Shown here piece after piece: positions 44,250-52,453 of a stretch of DNA of 64,000 bases; position 1 is the stretch's first letter, and each line of letters opens with the position of its first letter. Position numbers and translations under genes: made by a program. Source of the stretch: Bartonella tribocorum CIP 105476. Its GTDB lineage: Bacteria; Pseudomonadota; Alphaproteobacteria; Rhizobiales; Rhizobiaceae. Under the pieces are notes generated by a model, which worked only from the letters and a program-made list of their open reading frames with translations, was not told where the DNA came from and searched no databases. Location of the stretch: the NCBI RefSeq assembly GCF_000196435.1, contig NC_010161.1, positions 1,919,501-1,983,500 of the forward strand, written 5' to 3'.

Positions 44250-46229
44250 CTATCGTTTAGGAAACTTTATCACTTCACGCCCCTCATCAGAGGCGGAAAA
44301 CCGTCTTAAAGCTTTGTGCAAATGTTGACTAAATTCTTGGGGTTCCAAAGCCTCATCATCCTGCACTTTCACGGCTAAATTCCCCGCATGGTTTGGCATC
44401 AAGCGGCTAACCTTTGGCTTAACAACAAGCTTGGATTTTGAACCATCATCCTTTTTCTCAAGGCGCCCATAAACATCAGCCAAGTGATCAGGTGCAAGCT
44501 TTGCTGCCAATTGTTTTTCTGCTTTAACAGCTCTCACATATTCTTTACGCAAACGCCCATTCAAACGCGCTGCCTGCTGGTCATAAAAGCCCACATCTGC
44601 AAGACATTCTGCCATGCAAAGCAACCGATTGTTCAAATCATAAACCCGCAAATCTTGGTGCAAATAATCCGGATCAAAGCGTACAATAACCTTCTTCCCC
44701 GCATACTCATTCAATGCCCGCGCCCAATAACGATTGCCATAAAAATGAATCTCCCCCGTCCCCTTTTGTGTACGCAATGCCTCTGAGGTCAAAAGCCATA
44801 AAGCACGCTGTGCTGCCGTTGCCTGCCGAATAATCGTCCCCTCTGCTGTCAAACTTTCTGCAAAAGTCTCATCAAAACTGCGCCCCGCACATGTCAGCGC
44901 CTTGCGCCCTGCTTGTGCATTATGCGCCACAATCTGCGCACCAACATGGGCTTTAAACGCTTCAAATTCTATCGCACGTTTGCCATAATCTTCAGGCTTG
45001 GCATCCGGCTTATTGCCCGTATAAGCCCCCGCACAAAAAGGATGCTTCGAAATCGCCTCTGCCAAATCACGCCATGCCCGCTCAATCGGTTTCGACTGCC
45101 CGCTATAAGGAGTCGTCCATTGCAATTGAATGCCCAAACTGGTCAAAAGACCCTGCGGTTCATCCGCCTTAATCTTAAAACGAAAGCGGTTTTGCACACC
45201 CCCAGAAATCCACTTGCTGGTAAAAGCACGCCCATTATCTAAGGTCATACGCTCCGGTATCCCATAAGCCTCCACCATATCACCAATCACCAAACGCACG
45301 ATTTCCCAAGTCTCCGCATCCGATAGGCGCCATGATAAAATCTTGCCTGAATAAAGATCTTGTATCGCTATCAGATAAAGCCGCACTGGCTTTAAGCTCC
45401 ACGGAACACGCACAAAAACATCCAACTTATGCCCGTCCATATTCACCGCTTGCAAAGCATGCAAACTCGAGCGATCACGCCGTTGTGCCGGATAAAGCTT
45501 CTTGGCCTTCTCCTCACCCTCACGCGCCAACACCACAACCGCTTTGGAAACTTGCGCTTTAAAACGCCGCCGTAACGCCCGCTCTGAAGGAATAGGCTCC
45601 CACCCTTTCTCACGCGCCACCAAAACCATACGTCGATAACATGCCGAAAAAGCAGGGCGGGACGAACGCAAATAATCCGAACACAAAACCTCCCATGCCT
45701 CCTCATGACACTCAGCCCATTGCGAAAAACGCTCCTCACCATAACAAGGCGCCAGCGCCGCTAACCAATCAGTGCGCTCATACCCTTCCACCATCTGCCG
45801 CCAATTAAAAAGCGACATCCGGCTCACCCCAAACTGAACCGCGCACAAACTTGCCGCATCATGCACCCCCATACCGGCTTGAAGTAAATCCTCCATAGAA
45901 CAAAGCGCCTTCAAACGCTCTTCACAGCGCCTTTTATGCACCTTTGAAAGCCCTTCATAACGCCCCCAAATACTTGTCTTTTGCTCCCCTTGCGTTTGTT
46001 TCACATCAACAGCCCCACCAAACCGCACCAACAATGCCGCCCGCGCCCCCTCCGGCAATAAGGAAATGTGAACTTCTACAATAGGTCGAGAAACCCCTTT
46101 AACTTTACGTGTCAATTCACTTTGATGACGCCATGTGGTTGCTAAAATTTTACGCAATCCACCTTTACTTTTCGGCAACCCTGGCAAAGCTGCTTCAGCC
46201 AATTCGGCAATACGAAACCATTCCTTCAT
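44250..46229 (-). CDS. MuA-like DDE transposase
   Basis: Catalyses phage integration and replicative transposition; 659 residues. N-terminal winged DNA-binding domain (MKEWFRIAELAEAALPGLPK), central RNase H core with D in NMDGHK (about 264), D in TLDNGRAF (about 330) and E in KPIERAWRDL (about 382), followed by the beta-barrel and a C-terminal tail for MuB contact. Start overlaps the preceding gene by 4 bases. Confidence 0.93.
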   Translation of the reverse strand: MKEWFRIAELAEAALPGLPKSKGGLRKILATTWRHQSELTRKVKGVSRPIVEVHISLLPEGARAALLVRFGGAVDVKQTQGEQKTSIWGRYEGLSKVHKRRCEERLKALCSMEDLLQAGMGVHDAASLCAVQFGVSRMSLFNWRQMVEGYERTDWLAALAPCYGEERFSQWAECHEEAWEVLCSDYLRSSRPAFSACYRRMVLVAREKGWEPIPSERALRRRFKAQVSKAVVVLAREGEEKAKKLYPAQRRDRSSLHALQAVNMDGHKLDVFVRVPWSLKPVRLYLIAIQDLYSGKILSWRLSDAETWEIVRLVIGDMVEAYGIPERMTLDNGRAFTSKWISGGVQNRFRFKIKADEPQGLLTSLGIQLQWTTPYSGQSKPIERAWRDLAEAISKHPFCAGAYTGNKPDAKPEDYGKRAIEFEAFKAHVGAQIVAHNAQAGRKALTCAGRSFDETFAESLTAEGTIIRQATAAQRALWLLTSEALRTQKGTGEIHFYGNRYWARALNEYAGKKVIVRFDPDYLHQDLRVYDLNNRLLCMAECLADVGFYDQQAARLNGRLRKEYVRAVKAEKQLAAKLAPDHLADVYGRLEKKDDGSKSKLVVKPKVSRLMPNHAGNLAVKVQDDEALEPQEFSQHLHKALRRFSASDEGREVIKFPKR

Positions 46230-46684
46230 GGCTGCCCCCTTTTAATGCGAACCGGCGTTGCGCGCATGGCTTTCAATTGCGCTGCAATCTCCCGCTGTTC
46301 CTGCTGCAACCTTGCAATTTCTGCTAAACGTGCCTCATCCCCTTGCAACAGCAACAATCCATCTTCACTCACCACCTCATCCCAGAGCCAAAATGCCTCT
46401 GTCGCCCGCACAAATGCCTTAAACCGTGGCAGGGAAATATCAACCTGCTTACTTTCTGCCACATAAGCATCCAAACTCGCCTTACTTAAACACCCAATCC
46501 CTAAATAATGCGCCATACGCTCCGCAATCACACTGCGCTCATGCCGGCATTCTCTCAAAGCCCGCGCCATCGCTCGCTTAATGCGTGAACGAAACCGCCC
46601 TAAATCAATCTGCGCAACGGGTTCGCGGCAGGGAAAAACCGGCTTTTGGAAAAAATCAAGCTGCCCGCAACCATGCCTCTTCAT
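46226..46684 (-). CDS. Hypothetical early phage protein upstream of MuA
   Basis: 152 residues, basic, with RSRIKRAMARALRECRHERS, a possible helix-turn-helix (IAERMAHYLGIGCLSKASLD about 53-72) and a C-terminal coiled coil (EIARLQQEQREIAAQLKAMR). Possibly DNA-binding. ATGA overlaps at both ends show coupling with the ParB-like gene and muA. Confidence 0.68.
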   Translation of the reverse strand: MKRHGCGQLDFFQKPVFPCREPVAQIDLGRFRSRIKRAMARALRECRHERSVIAERMAHYLGIGCLSKASLDAYVAESKQVDISLPRFKAFVRATEAFWLWDEVVSEDGLLLLQGDEARLAEIARLQQEQREIAAQLKAMRATPVRIKRGQP

Positions 46685-47541
46685 GACAGCACCTCCCCCG
46701 ATTGCTTGTTCAAATAATCACAAAACCGCGCCTTTGTCTGCGCATCCGCCCTCTGCCAAACACCCAATAACTGAGCAAAAACCCGCTCTTGTTCATTAAT
46801 TTGCGGCGGCGTATTAATCCCATTGACCAAATCAACAGCCCGCCGTAAATCCCCCTCAACCTGTTGCAAAGCAATTGCCACACGCCGTTGCGCAACCGGC
46901 TCCATCTTCGCAAGCTTCAACAATTGCGCTTGATTATCCGCCAAAGCAGTCCCCCGCAAAACAGACCGCAACTCCGGCTGTAAATACTTGGAGATGCGAT
47001 TGAGACGTCTCACTGACTCTTCAGATAAACCAATACGATCTGCCACATGTCTAGCAAAGCAAAAAGTAACTCCCTTATCACTTTCTTCATCTGTATGAGC
47101 AATTCGGTCAAGTTGACCGAATTGCTCTTTTTTGACTTTATATTGATTACTACCATCCCCACCAACCTTAATCTCCCCATACTTCTTTTCCCACAATTCA
47201 CGGTAAGTCTGCACAAATAAAGCGCGGTCAATCACTGATAATTCATTGCGAAACAAGTTTTCTGCCACTTCTAAAAGCGCAGCATTGTCCTTATCCGCTT
47301 GCACCACAACCGCATCAATTTTGCTATAACCTAAAAGCTCCGCAGCCCTCAGCCGGTGCGCGCCAGCAATCAGCGTGTAATTGCCTTCCTTAGCATTGGG
47401 GGTATGGCGCACAGTAATCGGATTCATCAATCCCTCCCGCGCCATGGATTGTGCAAGCGCCTTGGCATGCTCATCATCTACAGGGCGTATACGTTCGGGA
47501 ACAACAATCAAATCTAAAGCAATCTCTTGAAACTGTGCCAT
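46681..47541 (-). CDS. ParB-like N-terminal domain protein (early phage)
   Basis: 286 residues from ATG 47541. ParB/Srx-type motifs: IVVPERIRPVDDEHAKALAQ at the start, GLMNPITVRH, GAHRLRAAELLG (about 62-73, the G-x-H/R-R-x-x-A box) and AENLFRNELSVIDRA (about 95). A helix-turn-helix region follows (HVADRIGLSEESVRRLNRIS about 168). No centromere array seen; in Mu-like phages such proteins probably act in transposition or replication. Start forms TGATG with the previous stop. Confidence 0.8.
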   Translation of the reverse strand: MAQFQEIALDLIVVPERIRPVDDEHAKALAQSMAREGLMNPITVRHTPNAKEGNYTLIAGAHRLRAAELLGYSKIDAVVVQADKDNAALLEVAENLFRNELSVIDRALFVQTYRELWEKKYGEIKVGGDGSNQYKVKKEQFGQLDRIAHTDEESDKGVTFCFARHVADRIGLSEESVRRLNRISKYLQPELRSVLRGTALADNQAQLLKLAKMEPVAQRRVAIALQQVEGDLRRAVDLVNGINTPPQINEQERVFAQLLGVWQRADAQTKARFCDYLNKQSGEVLS

Positions 47542-47945
47542 CACGCCGCCGCCTTTTCCATTTCTCGTAAGAATAAATCCATCGCACGACCCGCCCATCT
47601 TCGATAGGCTTTCGCAAAAACGGGTTCTTCCAAACGCCGATTAATTGTACGCAAAGAACGAGCAACAGCCGTGCGTTCGCGCTCTTGCATAGCAACAAGA
47701 CGCCGCCGTGGTACCTCAAATTGATAATGCAAAATATGGATAACAATCTGTCGTGCTAGCGCCGCATCAAATAAGCCATGCGGTGGGTCAATAATATACC
47801 GGATCGGCAGATGCTTAAATCCTCCACTTACCGCCTTAAAAGAACAGGCAAGCATGGCTTCTAACCGTTCAACTTCCGAATAAGGATTAACGATATCGCG
47901 TCTGACATCTGGGGTCCATAAATTATAAGCAGCAACCATAACCAC
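47541..47945 (-). CDS. Early phage protein with DnaA domain IV-like C-terminus
   Basis: 134 residues. The C-terminal half (ARQIVIHILHYQFEVPRRRL, RERTAVARSLRTINRRLEEP) resembles the helix-turn-helix of DnaA domain IV, in which a basic loop and a helix recognise DNA. The usual DHTT is replaced by RTAV. It may bind phage DNA for replication or regulation. The similarity is by eye only. Confidence 0.6.
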   Translation of the reverse strand: MVMVAAYNLWTPDVRRDIVNPYSEVERLEAMLACSFKAVSGGFKHLPIRYIIDPPHGLFDAALARQIVIHILHYQFEVPRRRLVAMQERERTAVARSLRTINRRLEEPVFAKAYRRWAGRAMDLFLREMEKAAA

Positions 47946-48060
47946 CCCCGATAAAGAAAACTTGACCAGTTAATCCTAAAAAACAACCCATCCAATCGGC
48001 TGCCCCATGATGCAACGCTATGCAATTTATCTGGCCTATTTCGTATTGATCTTTAGACAT
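47917..48060 (-). CDS. Possible small early protein (47 residues)
   Basis: Frame MSKDQYEIGQINCIALHHGA..., ending GGGYGYGCCL. AAAGG lies about 8 bases before the ATG, and the end overlaps the next gene's start by 29 bases, as expected in this packed operon. Hydrophobic C-terminal half. No family known; real only if conserved in related phages. Confidence 0.4.
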
Positions 48061-48133
48061 TGATAAACCTTTTCATCTTATGGTATTTAAATGCATGGCA
48101 AATGCGCAAAAACGCAGAGCCGTGTAACGAAGT

Positions 48134-48439
48134 TTAAGCAGCATTACCGCGCAAAGCAGAATGCGCACGCGAATCTGTATTGGCATGTTTTGCTGCTTTA
48201 AAAATGCGACGGCGACTTTTGGGGTAGCGGTCGCTAAATACTTGCTCGACGGGCAAACCGATAAAATCGGCAATAGCACGTTCGGCTTTCTCGTTAGACC
48301 GTGTCCAGATATGTTGAACACTGGATGACGAGAGTTGATAAGCTTTCGCGAGCTCCGCCAAGGTCATATTACGGCGGCGTAGCTCGGCTAAAATACTATG
48401 GCGATCCCATACTTGGATGCATGTTTGGGTGGTTGTCAT
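48134..48439 (-). CDS. Ner/Nlp-like DNA-binding regulator
   Basis: 101 residues from ATG 48439 (MTTTQTCIQVWDRHSILAEL), chosen because AGGAG lies 9 bases upstream. Ner features: HSILAELRRRNMTLAELAKA, SSSSVQHIWTRSNEKAERAI, ADFIGLPVEQVF and PSRW-like SDRYPKS. Ner represses the early promoter and opposes the lysogenic repressor in Mu. First gene of the early operon, divergent from the repressor. Confidence 0.88.
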   Translation of the reverse strand: MTTTQTCIQVWDRHSILAELRRRNMTLAELAKAYQLSSSSVQHIWTRSNEKAERAIADFIGLPVEQVFSDRYPKSRRRIFKAAKHANTDSRAHSALRGNAA

Positions 48440-48460
48440 AACTTTCGCTCCTGCTTCAAA

Positions 48461-48485
48461 CGGATGCTCCCACATCCGTTTTTTG
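48461..48485. promoter_or_regulatory. Hairpin between Ner and repressor genes
   Basis: 7-bp stem ACGGATG/CATCCGT (48461-48467, 48474-48480) with 6-base loop, then T6 on the plus strand. It is either a leader hairpin of the early mRNA just above the ner ribosome site or a stop for plus-strand transcripts. Confidence 0.5.
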
Positions 48486-48540
48486 TGGGGTTAATTGTAA
48501 AATATCTGCCCTCTATATCGGGCGGTAATAACAGTTAAAA

Positions 48541-48572
48541 CCATTTTACGGGTTTGTCAACCCATAAAATGG
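48541..48572. promoter_or_regulatory. Operator-like 32-bp palindrome at the repressor start
   Basis: CCATTTTA/TAAAATGG outer arms (8 bp) and GGGTT/AACCC inner arms around TGTC, only one mismatch pair. It overlaps the start of the repressor gene and the early control region. Probable binding site of the repressor or Ner. Confidence 0.65.
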
Positions 48573-49120
48573 TCTTAATGGGTATTTTTTTGGCACGTTT
48601 AGAAACAGAACCTAAAACACCATTGGCAAAACGCCTACGTGAAATAAGACGAATCCTCGGAAACGAAGAACGCGGTGCTTTTGCCAAATCTCTTAATTTG
48701 GCAAAAAATACGCTTGCAAATTATGAGCTTGGTATAAATGAGCCACCAGCATCTATCGTAATTGCCTATCACAAAATTTATGGCGTAGACTTTCATTGGC
48801 TTCTCACTGGAGAAGGCGAAATGTTTACAGACATGGAAAAGGCGAAAGCAGCTGGTTTTAAACCACAAACTATCCCTACTGGTCTCATGAAAAAGCTTGG
48901 TCGCATAGCTTATACAACTTATCGCGATGCAAATATAAAACTCCCCCCTGAAGATATAGCGGAATTAGCGGCAGAGCTTTGTATAAAGTTGCAAGAGCTT
49001 GTTCAAGACATCAACGACACGGAAGAAGTAGAAGCGACTTTCCCTCTTCTTAAAATTCATTTAAAGCGTCAAATAGAGGCTGAAAGAGTACATCTAGAAA
49101 CTACACAAAATACGGCTTAA
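48569..49120 (+). CDS. Phage repressor, Xre-type helix-turn-helix
   Basis: About 183 residues from ATG 48569; ATG 48578 or TTG 48554 are also possible and no strong ribosome site helps decide. N-terminal HTH (LREIRRILGNEERGAFAKSL, TLANYELGINEPPASIVIAY) and IYGVDFHWLLTGEGEMF, typical of Xre/CI-like repressors. No S24 peptidase motif in the C-terminus, which is helical (DIAELAAELCIKLQELVQDI), so induction by RecA-type cleavage is not evident. Only plus-strand gene of the prophage, as in Mu where c faces away from the early operon. Confidence 0.85.
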   Translation: MVLMGIFLARLETEPKTPLAKRLREIRRILGNEERGAFAKSLNLAKNTLANYELGINEPPASIVIAYHKIYGVDFHWLLTGEGEMFTDMEKAKAAGFKPQTIPTGLMKKLGRIAYTTYRDANIKLPPEDIAELAAELCIKLQELVQDINDTEEVEATFPLLKIHLKRQIEAERVHLETTQNTA

Positions 49121-49220
49121 TGCCTCTCTAAAATGAAAAATACAGGCGCGTTTCTCTTTACATTAAGAAACTTAAATAACACATTGTTTTTAAATAATTA
49201 TATTTACAAAAAATAGAAAC

Positions 49221-49246
49221 GCGCCATATGGCGCATATCTTTTTTG
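49221..49246 (+). terminator. Terminator of the repressor gene
   Basis: Stem GCGCC (49221-49225) and GGCGC (49230-49234) with loop ATAT and a T6 run (49240-49245). A longer 11-bp inverted repeat (49145-49155 with 49215-49225) overlaps it. Confidence 0.75.
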
Positions 49247-49580
49247 CTTTTTTGGTCATTTTTGGCTGATTTTGGAGTAAGCTTCACAATTTACCGAATT
49301 TTTTTCACGGGGTATTCAAAGGCAGTTTTCTGGGCTTTTACAGACTTTTCAAAATTTTTCACAGGGTTTTCAAAGACCTTTCAAAGGCTTTTCTCATTTT
49401 TACAATGAAAACGCGCTTTTTACCATTTTTCGCATTTTTTGATCATTTTAGGTGTCAAAATCTATTTTGACAAAACGCGCATTTAATGCTAAATTTTATG
49501 CATAAAAACAACAAATTATCACCTATTCCTAACTAATCCCACCTCTTCCCACTTAATCCAAAACCTACTGTCAAACTACA
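49247..49580. other. Putative left end of the prophage with transposase-site-like repeats
   Basis: Non-coding, T-rich. Two similar blocks about 58 bases apart (TTTTTCACGGGGTATTCAAA near 49302 and TTTTTCACAGGGTTTTCAAA near 49355), further CAAAGACCTTTCAAAG repeats (49371-49386), and a motif at 49452-49480 that is the inverse of one at 13471-13493. The end is placed at CA 49579-49580, where homology to the remnant begins. Confidence 0.5.
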
Positions 49581-49609
49581 ATCCCTTTAATAGATCTTTT
49601 TCTCTTCTC

Positions 49610-50431
49610 CTAAATATCACAATTGGTAATGATGAGTTCCTTTGCCGGAATCGCATTATTTGACAAATTACAGGAATAAATTGTTCTTACCTCTTTTATA
49701 TGGAATTGACTGAAGGTTTTTCGAATCTCTGGCACATCATTGAGAGAGAGAAGAAACTTCCCCTTTAATTGTGCAAGCAGCATAGACATCGTCTGGTAAT
49801 CCTCCCGCTTAAACAAGTCCTTGCCATAATAATCCTCAACACCAAAATAAGGTGGATCAAGATAAAACAAGGTATTTGGCCGGTCATAACGCACAATAAA
49901 ATCAGACCAATCTAAATGTTCAATGATAACTCTCGCTAAACGGCGGTAAATAAGCTTTAATATACCTTCAAGTTTGAAGGGATTAAACCGTGCACACCGG
50001 TCTGTCTCAACTCTAAACGTACGCTCTGCTACTTTCCCACTAAAACTTAAACGCTGCAAATATAAAAACCGCAAAGCCCGTTCTAAATCCGTAAGCGTTT
50101 CTGGATTTTGTGTCTGTAAGCGTTCAAACGTCTCACGGCTGCTTATTTGAAACGCTAACAGTTCTATAAAAGGGTGATAATGGCGTTGTAACACCCGAAA
50201 AAAATTCACCACATCTCCTGAAAAATCATTGATAATTTCAGTTGATGGTATCAGTTTCCGTCTAAAGAATATTCCACCCATACCAACGAAAGGCTCGGCA
50301 TAAATGCTATGTGGAATATCTTCAATGATTTTGACAATGGTTTTGGCTAATCTTCTTTTGCCCCCAATATAAGCAGCAGCTGGTGAAATAGGTTCAACAG
50401 ATTTTAATTTTTCCTTATGAAGTATATCCAT
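49610..50431 (-). CDS. D12-class adenine methyltransferase (remnant copy)
   Basis: 273 residues, identical to the prophage protein at 13607-14428, including FVGMGG and DPPY. The gene is intact with its own upstream region, so it may still be expressed although most of its prophage is gone. Two identical copies suggest recent duplication or gene conversion. Confidence 0.92.
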   Translation of the reverse strand: MDILHKEKLKSVEPISPAAAYIGGKRRLAKTIVKIIEDIPHSIYAEPFVGMGGIFFRRKLIPSTEIINDFSGDVVNFFRVLQRHYHPFIELLAFQISSRETFERLQTQNPETLTDLERALRFLYLQRLSFSGKVAERTFRVETDRCARFNPFKLEGILKLIYRRLARVIIEHLDWSDFIVRYDRPNTLFYLDPPYFGVEDYYGKDLFKREDYQTMSMLLAQLKGKFLLSLNDVPEIRKTFSQFHIKEVRTIYSCNLSNNAIPAKELIITNCDI

Positions 50432-50573
50432 TATTTTTTAACACTCTTTCATCTATGTTAACCGTCTTCTCATTGCTTTAAGCGATAAGAAGTGGCTGCG
50501 ATGTTAAGTTAAGTTGCATCGGATGGGGTTGTCGCAAAACTTTCTCCCGTTGGCTGGGTGACCAGCCCAGCCT

Positions 50574-51566
50574 CTATTTTTGTTCCTTTCCTTGATTTGG
50601 TGCCTCAAAGGTAATTTCTGTTGTGTAACCGCTTTGTTTTTCATAGCGGTGGGTGACGGTAGCGGCTTTCCATGACCCATTAATTTCTTTACGGAACCCT
50701 TGAAGCAGCAGCGGTTGATCCGCCATGATTTCAGGGCGTCCCGCAAGAGTTAAGGAGCCACTGCCTACAGCACGGCATAAGCGATCCGACTCGGAGGCAG
50801 CCGCCGCTTGTGCTTCTTCTTGACTTGGATAACAACTGCGCAGACGACGTACGGGACCAGTAAACCCTGTTTGATGCTTGACTTGGCATTGTTGCCCTTT
50901 TGCGCGATCAAAATAAGAAGTTTCGATGGTGCCGTATTGGGTGCGCGGCTCTAGGGTGAATTCCCAGCTGGAACAGTCATGCTTATGGATGTCGAGTGCT
51001 GGTAAATTATCCCCGCTTAAAAATAAAAACTTATTGTCCTTGATTAAAAAACGCGCCCGCATGCGGTCCGCAAGGCGGGTTAAAAAGTCAACCGCCGATT
51101 GATCGGTGCGCACCACATAAGGCAAGGTTTGTTTGGTAAATTGTGGACTGACCTTTGCTTGATAACCATGGCGTTTGGCAAGGGCCTCAACAATCTCAGC
51201 AATGGTTTTGTGGTCAAAATGTTCACTCGCTTGTTCTTTAAGTTCTTTACGCATCGAAGCACTTTTGCCACAAAGCCGTAAAATCTCTCCATCACTGCCC
51301 CCAATACTCACCACCGACTCAACAACAAAACGCCCCATAAAGGCTCGGATGCTGTTTTGATAGCCAAAGGTGACATGGAGTGCGCTGTTACTGGAGGGAA
51401 TCTCTAAATCATTGCCACTATCATCAAACTCCGCTTCAAATGTATCGGCTTCATTGCCCGCATGGTCCGTAATGGTTGCCGTTAAAAGACGCTGGTAAAA
51501 AACCTCATGGACAAGATTCTCCCCCACCCTCACCTCAATAAAAGGATGTGTGCGCATTAATCCCAT
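50574..51566 (-). CDS. Phage tail protein gpD (remnant copy)
   Basis: 330 residues, intact frame, same family as 14571-15563, with two residue differences noticed (A for V in the HxGNEAD stretch, N for H in KDxKF). No full tail operon upstream, so probably not useful by itself. Confidence 0.87.
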   Translation of the reverse strand: MGLMRTHPFIEVRVGENLVHEVFYQRLLTATITDHAGNEADTFEAEFDDSGNDLEIPSSNSALHVTFGYQNSIRAFMGRFVVESVVSIGGSDGEILRLCGKSASMRKELKEQASEHFDHKTIAEIVEALAKRHGYQAKVSPQFTKQTLPYVVRTDQSAVDFLTRLADRMRARFLIKDNKFLFLSGDNLPALDIHKHDCSSWEFTLEPRTQYGTIETSYFDRAKGQQCQVKHQTGFTGPVRRLRSCYPSQEEAQAAAASESDRLCRAVGSGSLTLAGRPEIMADQPLLLQGFRKEINGSWKAATVTHRYEKQSGYTTEITFEAPNQGKEQK

Positions 51567-51811
51567 AGCCTTTTGACCACGCTGTTCTTTTCACATGATA
51601 CAAATTCAGGCAGAATGACCTTTAAGCCCCGCGGCAACAGAGCACCATACCCTGCAATACCTGGATTGGCTTGCAAAGTAGCCTCACAATACCCTTTGAT
51701 CGCTCCAACTTGAAAACGATCCCCTAACACAGCCATAGCATGTTGAAAGCAGATTAGATCAAGACTCATATCCTCTAGCTCTACCACGAGATGCTTTTCT
51801 GGTATCTTCAT
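51557..51811 (-). CDS. Phage tail protein X (remnant copy)
   Basis: 84 residues, differs from the prophage copy at two positions seen (DRFQV for DRSQV, PEFVSC for PEFLSC). Family motif QANPGIAGYGALLPRG retained. Confidence 0.84.
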   Translation of the reverse strand: MKIPEKHLVVELEDMSLDLICFQHAMAVLGDRFQVGAIKGYCEATLQANPGIAGYGALLPRGLKVILPEFVSCEKNSVVKRLWD

Positions 51812-52293
51812 GGCGTTTCTCCTCCTTGGGAATATTGATCATATCCCTCTTGATATTGTCCCACCTGATATTGACCTTGTGGTTTTCCACCATCGAAAAA
51901 CGGTAACAAGCTAATGGCATAGCGAATACGCCCCGATTGACCAGAGCGACTGATGTAATCATGGTCTTTCGTCACACTGGTGATCACTACAGATCCATGG
52001 AGAATGGCACTATAGCCGTTGTCACTCATCCAACGAATCATCTGAACGGGCTTGGCTGCACGAATGGTTCTGGTGATAGCATCTATCGCTACCCGGTCCC
52101 CAAACTCTTCTGGAAACAACACCCCGTGAATGGTCTTGGGATCATTGCCATAACCGGTAAATTGCAAACCGGGCGCCTCTCCAAAACGCTCTAGGCAAAC
52201 CCAGGAGGCAGAGAACTCTTCCTCAAACGATTGGAAATTAAGCCAGTCTACATAAAAGAGATGTGGACCTAACATCAGCAAAGGATCTCTCAT
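51808..52293 (-). CDS. Phage tail protein gpU (remnant copy, repeat-expanded)
   Basis: 161 residues; identical in type to 15805-16275 but with an inserted VGQYQ near the C-terminus (15 bases), a short in-frame repeat duplication. Otherwise intact. Confidence 0.85.
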   Translation of the reverse strand: MRDPLLMLGPHLFYVDWLNFQSFEEEFSASWVCLERFGEAPGLQFTGYGNDPKTIHGVLFPEEFGDRVAIDAITRTIRAAKPVQMIRWMSDNGYSAILHGSVVITSVTKDHDYISRSGQSGRIRYAISLLPFFDGGKPQGQYQVGQYQEGYDQYSQGGETP

Positions 52294-52453
52294 AGACGCC
52301 CTCCCATTGATTGTATCCCTTCCAGCACGTCATTTCTTTCGAAACGTATCATTGCATCTCTCCTACCATTGCGCCATCCTAGCACTTCATCCCTCCCCTC
52401 ATTGAGAGTATCCCTTCCAGCACGTCGTCTCTTCCCTTATTCTGTCGTCCTTA

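Larger units (their letters stand above)
13442..49580. mobile_element. Mu-like prophage, about 36.1 kb, Mu-type head and P2-type tail
   Basis: Contiguous phage genome, left end at about 49.58 kb and right end at about 13.44 kb in this orientation. Order from the left end: repressor, Ner, early operon with MuA and MuB, GemA, Mor, endolysin/holin/spanins, Mu-type gp27-gp29, MuF, protease/scaffold, capsid, gp36-gp38 types, then P2-type V-W-J-I-fibre-FI-FII-E/E'-T-U-X-D and an adenine methylase. All core modules look intact, so it may be functional. End coordinates are inferred: CA at 49579-49580 is where homology to the downstream remnant starts, and TG at 13442 follows the tRNA. No 5-bp target duplication could be confirmed. 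Confidence 0.85.

Noticed and set aside
50504..50746. Eighty-codon frames over the 3' end of both gpD genes (also 14501-14743)
   Set aside because: They are out-of-frame shadows overlapping gpD and have no ribosome site, although both copies keep them because of sequence identity.
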